The notes under the pieces: model-generated | What the model was told of the DNA's origin: nothing | Databases searched by the model: none | What the model saw: only the letters and a program-made list of their open reading frames with translations | DNA from: JADKBO01 sp037968395 | GTDB lineage: Bacteria > Bacteroidota > Bacteroidia > Chitinophagales > Saprospiraceae | NCBI GenBank assembly: GCA_037968395.1 | Contig: JBBKVK010000313.1 | Location: 1 to 13,409 of the forward strand | DNA: 13,409 nt | Reading direction: 5' to 3' | In this document: one piece after another, positions 7,205 to 13,409 of the stretch | Numbering within the stretch: position 1 is the stretch's first letter | Layout: each line of letters starts with the position of its first letter | Translations under genes and position numbers: made by a program

Positions 7205-9859
7205 ATGCAACCTAAAATAAGATTGACCGAATTTCGCATTAAGTATTTATATCTGATACTTTCGCTAGTTGTATCGTTTATCCTACAGGGTCAATCATTA
7301 GATGCAAAATGTAAAAATGTTGAAGATTCCCTATTGTGTAAGATAGAATACTTTAGAGGACTAGATAGCTTTGAGCAGTACTACAAATCTGTTGATTTGT
7401 TGGGCGAATTTTATTGTACTAAAGGCGAAATAGAACGTCTATTTGGGAATTCAAAAAACTATAATCTATTACCTAAGTCCTCAAAAGATTCATTAATATT
7501 TCGAAAGCATTTATTGTACCACAGTTTTAATCTGCAAAAATATGGTGGCTCTGTCATAGAAGGCCAAAAATATTTACTTAAGGCCCATGACCATGTTGCA
7601 GATAAGGAGATCCTGGACAAGTTTGCTTATAAGATTGAAAAGAAAATTGCCTCGAATTATGATCGATTAAATGATTACGATAAAGCTTATTACTTTTATT
7701 TGAAAGTGATTAAAAGTCTTACTGCCAATAAAGAAAATGGTAGCCTCTCAAGAGTGTATGCTGACTTAGGTAATTCTTATATTTTTAATAAAAAGCCAAA
7801 AGAAGGGCTTAGTATATTAAAAAAAGGATATGCCCTCGCTCAAACTTCAAAAAGTGACAAAGGTATCGTTGCTAATCTAACTAATTTGGCAGAGTATTAT
7901 TTAAATATGAATGACTTTGAAAAATTTAATCAATATTACAATGAGGCTGAGTTTTATATTAAAAGATTAAAAAAAGACAACAAGTATTTTGAAAGGCTTG
8001 CTGGGTTTCAAACTCTTAAAGGTGATTTTTATCTTAAAAATAAACTGTTTGAAGAAGCCTTGCAATATTATTTTGAAGCATTATTTAATTTAAAAATAAG
8101 ATTTGAAGGATCAAGATCTAGGGAGATTTCTAAACTTCATACAAGTATTAGCGAGATTTACAAACAAAAAGGGGATTTGTCAAAATTGGAATCCTCAGTA
8201 AATGAAGGATTAGATTACTTAATACCTGGAGTTGATAAGAATACTGTTCCCATCAGAAGCGACTTGTATAGTGAAAATAGTTTTGTCGATCTCTTTATGC
8301 TTAAGTCCCATATTTTGCAAAAGAGGTTTGAGCAAGATCATGGATTTATTCACTTGAATATAGCATTAAGTTATTTAGATCTAGCTTCATATGTCAATAT
8401 TAGATTACAAAATGAGCTTACCGTTGAGCAATCAAAATTAGTTTCTATCGAAGTAAATAGAAATATTGTAGAAGAATCTCTAAAGATATTGATGATTTTG
8501 TATCAAAATCATCCATCAGATTTCTACTTGAAAAAAGCTTCAACTTATTTTTGGAGATCTAAAAATCAGAATTTAATAGAATTAAATACAAGGCAAAAAC
8601 TTAAATTGTCTTTGAATAAAAATGACCTGCAAATGGTAGAATCACTAGAGGATTCTTTATTGTATTTGGAAAGGTTCTCAAAAGGCACTGCAAATAAAGA
8701 CAATATAAATATTTTAAAGATTGAAGTATTAAATCAATTAGATGAATATCTAGAAAATGGGATTCAAGAACATCAAAATTCCAATTTTCCATATATAGAT
8801 TATATTGTTACAGATTCAGTTGTTTTTTATCTGAATAATTTTTCTGAGACTCCATTTGGAGTTATTCTGGATCAACCCAAGTTGAATAAATTGGTAGAGG
8901 ATGTTCTTAGTGAAATTCAGAATATTGCACCAGAGGATGCATTAAAGATTAAATTAAATCAGGCGTTCGATATGCTATTTCCTATGGAATTAAATGGCAT
9001 TGAAAGCCTGAAAGTAATTCCAGATAAATATCTTTCTGCCTTACCGTTTGATCTCTTGGTGAAGGAAGATTACCTCATTAAATCAATTAATATATTTTAC
9101 GGGATATCGGGATTTGATGAGTCTGTTTATCAAGGAGCTGCTGAGTCTGAATCACTATATCTTGTAAAACCAACATATACTGAAGCCAATAAAAATAGGT
9201 ATGAGGGTGAACTGCGATCTGGCAATTATTTCCTACCTTATTTAGAACCGGAGATAAAACAAATATCAAGTTTATGGCAAGGAGACCACAAAGTGAGTTC
9301 TGACGGAGGCTTTCTAAAGATCATGAAAGAAGCCGATGATTATAACATATTTCATTATGCAGGCCATGCTATTTCATTTAAGGATTCATCTTATCTAATA
9401 TATGAAGACCAATATGGAGTAGAAAAAATCAATGAAAATCAAATTACCAATTGGCCTAATAAATTTAAACTTGTCGTACTGAGTGCTTGCCAAACCGGGG
9501 TGGGGGATTACAACTTAGGTGAGGGGTTTGAGAGTCTGTGTAGTGGATTTATTAAGGCTGGGGCTGAGTCTGTGATCTATTCACTTTGGTCACTCAACGA
9601 TGAGTCCACCAGCACCATAGTTGGTAATGTTTATAAATATTTAATCGGTGGTGTTGAAAAATCCACTGCCTTGCGAAATGCAAAACTGGAATACCTTGAG
9701 AACGCTAATCCTATGAAAAGACACCCATTTTATTGGTCAGGGTTTGCTATGATCGGAAACAATACGCCCATTGCTAAAAAGTCTAATTTTTTAGTTCTGA
9801 TATCGATTGTATTTGTCTTGCTTACTATTCTATTAACATATAAAATTTACAAAAAATGA
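7205..9859 (+). CDS. Exported TPR-CHAT domain protein with C-terminal membrane anchor
   Basis: CHAT is a caspase/separase-like cysteine protease fold. The protein has 884 residues from the ATG at 7205. The same frame stays open upstream to a TTG at 7136, but the ATG puts a basic N-region and hydrophobic core (YLYLILSLVVSFIL) at the terminus and gives a normal signal peptide. About five TPR-like helical pairs cover residues 140-330, for example YDKAYYFYLKVI and FEEALQYYFEALFNL. The CHAT domain (about 560-845) has the presumed catalytic dyad intact: His721 in HYAGHA and Cys762 in VVLSACQTGVGD, followed by GEGFESLCSGFIKAGA. A transmembrane helix (about 862-879) and a basic tail (KIYKK) end it, which places TPR and CHAT outside the cytoplasm. 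A weak promoter match (TTTG 7159, TACTTTTA 7179, 16-nt spacer) precedes the ATG. The stop overlaps the next gene by 4 bp. The target is unknown. Confidence 0.93.
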   Translation: MQPKIRLTEFRIKYLYLILSLVVSFILQGQSLDAKCKNVEDSLLCKIEYFRGLDSFEQYYKSVDLLGEFYCTKGEIERLFGNSKNYNLLPKSSKDSLIFRKHLLYHSFNLQKYGGSVIEGQKYLLKAHDHVADKEILDKFAYKIEKKIASNYDRLNDYDKAYYFYLKVIKSLTANKENGSLSRVYADLGNSYIFNKKPKEGLSILKKGYALAQTSKSDKGIVANLTNLAEYYLNMNDFEKFNQYYNEAEFYIKRLKKDNKYFERLAGFQTLKGDFYLKNKLFEEALQYYFEALFNLKIRFEGSRSREISKLHTSISEIYKQKGDLSKLESSVNEGLDYLIPGVDKNTVPIRSDLYSENSFVDLFMLKSHILQKRFEQDHGFIHLNIALSYLDLASYVNIRLQNELTVEQSKLVSIEVNRNIVEESLKILMILYQNHPSDFYLKKASTYFWRSKNQNLIELNTRQKLKLSLNKNDLQMVESLEDSLLYLERFSKGTANKDNINILKIEVLNQLDEYLENGIQEHQNSNFPYIDYIVTDSVVFYLNNFSETPFGVILDQPKLNKLVEDVLSEIQNIAPEDALKIKLNQAFDMLFPMELNGIESLKVIPDKYLSALPFDLLVKEDYLIKSINIFYGISGFDESVYQGAAESESLYLVKPTYTEANKNRYEGELRSGNYFLPYLEPEIKQISSLWQGDHKVSSDGGFLKIMKEADDYNIFHYAGHAISFKDSSYLIYEDQYGVEKINENQITNWPNKFKLVVLSACQTGVGDYNLGEGFESLCSGFIKAGAESVIYSLWSLNDESTSTIVGNVYKYLIGGVEKSTALRNAKLEYLENANPMKRHPFYWSGFAMIGNNTPIAKKSNFLVLISIVFVLLTILLTYKIYKK

Positions 9860-11394
9860 GATTACTACTTTTTTTAACTTTTACAGTAATGACTAACTTG
9901 ATATTTGCTCAAGGAGATTATCAATGGATGATATTTAATAACAGCTATAAGAATGGAACAAATTATACCACAGCTATATCAGGAGGCATAAGTTCACCAA
10001 TTTATATCGATAGTGTAAAGATGCCAAACATGACAGCTGAGCCAAATGCATCAAATGATTTCTTTGCTATTTTTAATAGTGGCAATTATTATCTAAGCGA
10101 CAGAACTAATCATGCTGATGTTTCATCTGGGACAGATTTTACAGTGTATGAAGTTATTTTTGCAGAGACAACGAATTACTTATATATGACTAATAGGTAT
10201 GAAGATGATGACCCCAAAGATAGGGTAAAAGTAAATCCGACCAATACTAACGGTACAACTCCAGAAACGGTTAATGTGGGTGACTACAATGATCCTCATG
10301 ATAAATTTACCCACCAGACACCTGTGCCAGGAAGTGACATTGTTTTTATCGTTGATAAAAATTATTTTAATGAAGGATGTACAGATTATAAACTATGCTA
10401 CCAAGATCAAATAAATCAAGTGTCGTTTAGTCCAATCACTTTTAATGTTAATGATACCACTAGCTCAGCTAACAATGCGGTATATAAAAGTGGAGCAAGC
10501 TTTGCTACAGCCAGTCTCAGTTTTAATAATAAGTGTATAGAAATACCAAATACTAATGGAGAAAACCTATTCATCAAGTTTAGAGTCAATGGTAGTACTT
10601 CACTTGATTCGGAGGCAATAGCCTATACTCTTTCGTCTATTCCTAAAAGAAAAGATGGAAATTGTGAAAGCATTCCAAGCCAAGACTCAATCCTAAACGG
10701 GTATCATGATCCTAATTTTGTAGAGCTAAAGTGTGTCTGGGAAGAAAATGGGGATTATTATGGCATCTATCATATTGAATGTTACAATGATGGATTTGGA
10801 GGTTTTGCTAATTTAAAGATGACAACACCAATCCCATCGTTTATAGATCAAGACTCAATAGAAATATTAAATTGGATGGCTAATTGTAACTATGGATGTG
10901 ACACACTTTGCAGTGAAGATTTACAAATAATTGGAAGCACACCTGATAGTTTAAAAGTTCAGTTTCCAACTGGCCTTGATGGATATACTTACACAACGGA
11001 TTCTAATAAAATCTGTAAGTATACCGCTTTCTTTGAATTTAAGGCTAAGATAAATATTCCCACTGGCGAAAGTATCCACACTTACAATCTTTCACTTGGT
11101 ATGCCAAATACAAATTTCAATACCTCCCTTTATCACATCACCACTTTTATAGAGCAAAAAAGTTGCTTGCCAGAAGAATTAGCTTTATCAATTCTAAAAG
11201 AAAGGAAAGAGGATAGTTCTCAAAACTTGGAGAACTACGATGGCTGTATGCTTGGAAGAACATTTAATAACTGTTACAAGCCATGTGGAAAACAGGTATG
11301 TAAAACAACACCTCCCTTTCCTTGGATTTACTACCTAGGAGCATTCCTTCTTTTAGGCCTTCTTGTCTTTATTTATAACAAGCTAAAACCCTAA
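9856..11394 (+). CDS. Cys-rich secreted protein with C-terminal membrane anchor, function unknown
   Basis: This gene was not recognised as a member of a named family. The 512 residues start with a clear signal peptide (MRLLLFLTFTVMTNLIFA, likely cut before Gln19). They end with one transmembrane helix (about 490-507) and the short tail NKLKP, the same topology as the CHAT protein upstream. The exported part is rich in Asn, Thr and Ser and contains about 15 cysteines, clustered in CNYGCDTLC and in a C-terminal group just before the membrane (CMLGRTFNNCYKPCGKQVC); disulfides are likely. Alternating beta-type sequence suggests Ig-like or adhesin-like domains, but this is a guess. Its ATG overlaps the CHAT stop (ATGA), so the two are translationally coupled. 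A partner, substrate or anchor for the CHAT protein is the obvious hypothesis. Confidence 0.88.
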   Translation: MRLLLFLTFTVMTNLIFAQGDYQWMIFNNSYKNGTNYTTAISGGISSPIYIDSVKMPNMTAEPNASNDFFAIFNSGNYYLSDRTNHADVSSGTDFTVYEVIFAETTNYLYMTNRYEDDDPKDRVKVNPTNTNGTTPETVNVGDYNDPHDKFTHQTPVPGSDIVFIVDKNYFNEGCTDYKLCYQDQINQVSFSPITFNVNDTTSSANNAVYKSGASFATASLSFNNKCIEIPNTNGENLFIKFRVNGSTSLDSEAIAYTLSSIPKRKDGNCESIPSQDSILNGYHDPNFVELKCVWEENGDYYGIYHIECYNDGFGGFANLKMTTPIPSFIDQDSIEILNWMANCNYGCDTLCSEDLQIIGSTPDSLKVQFPTGLDGYTYTTDSNKICKYTAFFEFKAKINIPTGESIHTYNLSLGMPNTNFNTSLYHITTFIEQKSCLPEELALSILKERKEDSSQNLENYDGCMLGRTFNNCYKPCGKQVCKTTPPFPWIYYLGAFLLLGLLVFIYNKLKP

Positions 11395-12095
11395 TTCTCA
11401 AAATATTTGTTGTAATATTTATCTACATCTTTTGGAAGAGATTTCTTAAATTCATCAGCCTTATCTAACTGCCCTAGTTTTATAAGACTGATGTATTTTA
11501 GATAGTATATTCTATCTCGAAGTACCTTGTTATCGCTAATATTTGGAGCATATACTAGCACACTGTCTACTATGCCTTCTTTTGCATAAATTTCGGATAA
11601 CCAATACTTAGCCATATCGCTATTTATTGATTTTAAACTATCAAGAGATGACAGGTCATAATCATTTAAAAATAGCATGACAAGATTAGAAATTTGATCA
11701 TTATCGCTACCTCTTTTTATAGGCCATGCTGGCTCTTCATACAAATTGGCGTATTGGAGACTTTCTGCAGAGACTTTATCTTGCTCTGAAGCCTTCATGT
11801 ATCCACCAACTACGATGATTAGAATTGCTGCAACAGCTGCTAAGTAGATGAATAGTTTAGTATTGTAACTAAGTTTCTTTATGGGAGTGCTTTGAGTTGT
11901 GTTACCCAATGATGCTTCCACCATGCGTCTTGTCTCTTCCTCAAAAGCAGCTTCTCCTATGCTTTTTGCTAGATTTGCATCTGAAACTGCCTCTTTAAGT
12001 TTTGGATCATCATACAGAGCTTTTTCAAATGCGGTTCGATCTGATTCTGATAGCCTTTCAAACAAGTAGTCATCTATTTGATCAAAATAATTCAT
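11391..12095 (-). CDS. Single-pass membrane protein, candidate anti-sigma factor
   Basis: The 234-residue protein has a cytoplasmic N-terminal part (1-80) with the pattern IDDYLFERLSESDRTAFEKAL followed by a DDPKLKEAV helix. This resembles the N-terminal anti-sigma segment seen upstream of the membrane helix in Bacteroidota sigma partners. It has no zinc-binding HxxxCxxC motif. A transmembrane helix covers 81-100. The exported C-terminal half (about 160-220) is helical and TPR-like (MAKYWLSEIYAKEGIVDSV, LIKLGQLDKADEFKK). The start overlaps the sigma gene stop by 4 bp (ATGA), which is typical of sigma/anti-sigma pairs. The stop overlaps that of the convergent secreted-protein gene by 4 bp. The anti-sigma role is inferred from position and topology. 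It could instead be a plain TPR membrane protein. Confidence 0.82.
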   Translation of the reverse strand: MNYFDQIDDYLFERLSESDRTAFEKALYDDPKLKEAVSDANLAKSIGEAAFEEETRRMVEASLGNTTQSTPIKKLSYNTKLFIYLAAVAAILIIVVGGYMKASEQDKVSAESLQYANLYEEPAWPIKRGSDNDQISNLVMLFLNDYDLSSLDSLKSINSDMAKYWLSEIYAKEGIVDSVLVYAPNISDNKVLRDRIYYLKYISLIKLGQLDKADEFKKSLPKDVDKYYNKYFEN

Positions 12096-12679
12096 ACTTT
12101 TAGTTTTTGTTTAATTTGTGGGTTATCATTTAAATATGTAAGAAGTTCTTTCATGCATTCGCTTTTTTTCTTTCTAGCCATGCCTTCACTTAGATACCCC
12201 AGATTTGCTGCAATCTCCTTCATACTATATGACCCTGACCAATACATTAATACTTCTTTACACCTGGTTCTCATAAGGTTGAGTATATTTTCCAACAATT
12301 GAGCTCTTTCGCCGTTAAGTATGAGTGTAAGTTGAGACTCTTGAGTCTCCTTAATTTGGTAATCCATTTCATGAGAAACAGTAAATTGTTTTTTATTTTT
12401 CCTCAATTGGTCAAACCACTTAAACTTTGCTATCCCAAATAGATAGCCATTTAGATCTCCTTCTAACTCAAATGTTTCATTCATAAATACTTGTTTAGAG
12501 AATGCTATTATGGTGTCAGTTAAGACCATTTTTGCATCATCTAACTCACCGTTGTTTTTCAAAATATATGTATTAAGTGTTTCTATAAATTGTCCATTGT
12601 CACACAACATATTTATAGCTTTTCTCCTTTCGGTTTGGGAGCCTCTTAATAGTTTTATGATTTCATTCTGATCTATCAC
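12092..12679 (-). CDS. Sigma-70 family (ECF-like) RNA polymerase sigma factor
   Basis: At 195 residues this is a two-domain alternative sigma factor. Region 2 (about 33-97) contains DDAKMVLTDTIIAFSKQVF and the core-binding/-10 segment LNGYLFGIAKFKWFDQLRKNKK. Region 4 (about 127-182) contains LMRTRCKEVLMYWSGSYS followed by the helix-turn-helix MKEIAANLGYLSEGMARKKK. There is no region 3 and no extra C-terminal sensing domain. It is the first gene of a minus-strand pair, with the membrane protein overlapping its stop. Its likely targets are its own promoter and the facing CHAT operon, but the sequence does not show this. Confidence 0.92.
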   Translation of the reverse strand: MIDQNEIIKLLRGSQTERRKAINMLCDNGQFIETLNTYILKNNGELDDAKMVLTDTIIAFSKQVFMNETFELEGDLNGYLFGIAKFKWFDQLRKNKKQFTVSHEMDYQIKETQESQLTLILNGERAQLLENILNLMRTRCKEVLMYWSGSYSMKEIAANLGYLSEGMARKKKSECMKELLTYLNDNPQIKQKLKV

Positions 12680-12721
12680 ACTCGTGTTTGTTTATTAAAA
12701 ATTTGTTACCCTAATATTAAA

Positions 12722-12729
12722 CAAATATA
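12722..12729 (-). promoter_or_regulatory. Candidate -7 box for the sigma-factor operon
   Basis: On the minus strand this reads TATATTTG, a full match to the Bacteroidota TAnnTTTG element. It lies 43 bp before the sigma-factor ATG. No good TTTG -33 box sits 19-21 nt further upstream (only TCTG-like sequence), so the promoter may be weak or activator-dependent, or may be read by an alternative sigma factor. Confidence 0.45.
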
Positions 12730-12772
12730 GTTAACGATATCTCTAACAGAAAACTTAATTACATCAATAGGT

Positions 12773-12814
12773 AAAAAAAGAACCGCTCACAATTTTGTCA
12801 ACGGTTCTTTTTTT
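12773..12814. terminator. Bidirectional intrinsic terminator
   Basis: AAAAAAAGAACCG (12773-12785) and CGGTTCTTTTTTT (12802-12814) form a perfect 13-bp stem with a 16-nt loop. Each strand ends the stem in a run of T. It lies about 50 bp past the stop of the DUF1761-like gene on the minus strand and upstream of the sigma gene, so it should end the DUF1761 transcript and insulate the sigma promoter. Confidence 0.88.
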
Positions 12815-12863
12815 TAAAATTAAACTTTGTATAAGAAAATTCACACCATGATTTAAAACATGA

Positions 12864-13313
12864 TTATCCCAAATTTACCATGACTTCATTTGGCCAATGA
12901 TTCATTGCATCTACCACACCTCCCATGAGTGCCAAAGTAAGGATCCAATACCCAGCATTAATCAATGTGTTTTTCCATGATTTTTGCTCAAATAAACCAT
13001 TTGACACTAATACCGGAATAACTAAGAAAAAGCTTAACATTACGCCATGAGTTGCTCCGTGACCAAAACTATCAAATTGTCCTTCTTGACCTGGGCCATT
13101 ATTAAAATTCATTAAAAAGAAAGCGATTAAAAAAGACATAACCAGAGATATTCCCATCATGAGTGCCATATTTCCTCCCTTTAGATCTTCTTCTGTTTTG
13201 CCAATTGATTGCATCCATGAATTGCCAAATAATGCTTTGTTATAATAAATAAAGCCAATAATAGTTGGTAATAGCACTGCAATGATTAATGAAAGCCAAT
13301 TTACATTTTCCAT
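12864..13313 (-). CDS. DUF1761-like four-helix membrane protein
   Basis: This is a 149-residue integral membrane protein with four hydrophobic segments: about 5-25 (WLSLIIAVLLPTIIGFIYY), 49-69 (LMMGISLVMSFLIAFFLMNF), 86-107 (HGVMLSFFLVIPVLVSNGLF) and 116-136. The first helix followed by YYNKALFGNSWMQSIGK matches the DUF1761 pattern of a helix leading into a YxxxxFGxxW segment and a short polar linker. The family has no established biochemical role. The gene is monocistronic here, with its own terminator downstream and promoter-like sequence upstream. It appears unrelated to the sigma/CHAT block. Confidence 0.88.
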   Translation of the reverse strand: MENVNWLSLIIAVLLPTIIGFIYYNKALFGNSWMQSIGKTEEDLKGGNMALMMGISLVMSFLIAFFLMNFNNGPGQEGQFDSFGHGATHGVMLSFFLVIPVLVSNGLFEQKSWKNTLINAGYWILTLALMGGVVDAMNHWPNEVMVNLG

Positions 13314-13375
13314 TTTAATTAAATTTAGTAGTTAGTTAATATTTGTTTTTAGTAAAGGTAATAAAGTTGTTTGAA

Positions 13376-13383
13376 CAAATATA
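13376..13383 (-). promoter_or_regulatory. Candidate -7 box for the DUF1761-like gene
   Basis: On the minus strand this reads TATATTTG, matching TAnnTTTG, 63 bp before the ATG. No clear TTTG lies at the right distance upstream before the window ends. An alternative reading uses TTTG (13376-13379) as the -33 box with TACCTTTA (13353-13360) as the -7 box, but that spacer is only 15 nt. Confidence 0.4.
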
Positions 13384-13409
13384 AAATATTTAATATAACA
13401 GTTATTTAT

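Noticed and set aside
7205..11394. Craspase-like or gasdermin-type defence system
   Set aside because: There is no Cas7-11 or crRNA array, and both products carry signal peptides. The 512-residue neighbour is too long, Cys-rich and membrane-anchored to be a bacterial gasdermin.
12078..12302. 74-codon plus-strand ORF opposite the sigma gene
   Set aside because: It lies wholly antisense to well-supported sigma and membrane-protein coding sequence and has no motif of its own.

Overview
The window is AT-rich bacterial chromosome, most likely from the Bacteroidota and plausibly a Saprospiria-type lineage. The evidence is Bacteroidota-style promoters (TTTG then TAnnTTTG) instead of -35/-10 boxes, almost no Shine-Dalgarno sequences, a fused aspartokinase-homoserine dehydrogenase gene followed by thrC, and a secreted TPR-CHAT protein next to a small sigma factor and membrane-protein pair. 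The taxonomic placement is inference from these traits.

Left block (1-1490): the 3' part of an RdgB/HAM1-type nucleotide pyrophosphatase gene abuts, with no spacing, a gene for an exported, probably lipid-anchored, isoaspartyl peptidase/L-asparaginase. A 10-bp inverted repeat follows.

Non-coding block (1443-3212): about 1.77 kb with no convincing gene. It holds two 96%-identical 110-bp direct repeats exactly 680 bp apart. Each repeat contains two palindromic units built on GACCTCTCTGAGGTC. The repeats bracket a roughly 570-bp segment with 13-bp perfect inverted ends. A fifth, inverted partial unit lies at 2760-2784. The right end is a regulatory leader with a strong Bacteroidota promoter, a SAM-I (S-box) riboswitch and an intrinsic terminator.

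Amino acid block (3213-7040): thrA (bifunctional aspartokinase/homoserine dehydrogenase) and thrC (threonine synthase) lie downstream of the SAM riboswitch. Homoserine kinase (thrB), which links these two enzymes, is absent from the window.

CHAT/sigma block (7205-12679): two overlapping plus-strand genes encode a TPR-CHAT protease-like protein and a Cys-rich secreted protein. Both have an N-terminal signal peptide and a C-terminal membrane anchor. They converge, with a 4-bp overlap at their stops, on a minus-strand pair encoding an ECF-like sigma factor and a single-pass membrane protein that resembles an anti-sigma factor. The four genes leave no non-coding base between them. They form the best candidate here for a little-described system: possibly envelope signalling or regulated proteolysis with its own sigma switch.

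Right edge (12680-13409): a bidirectional terminator and a four-helix DUF1761-like membrane protein on the minus strand, with its promoter region at the window end.
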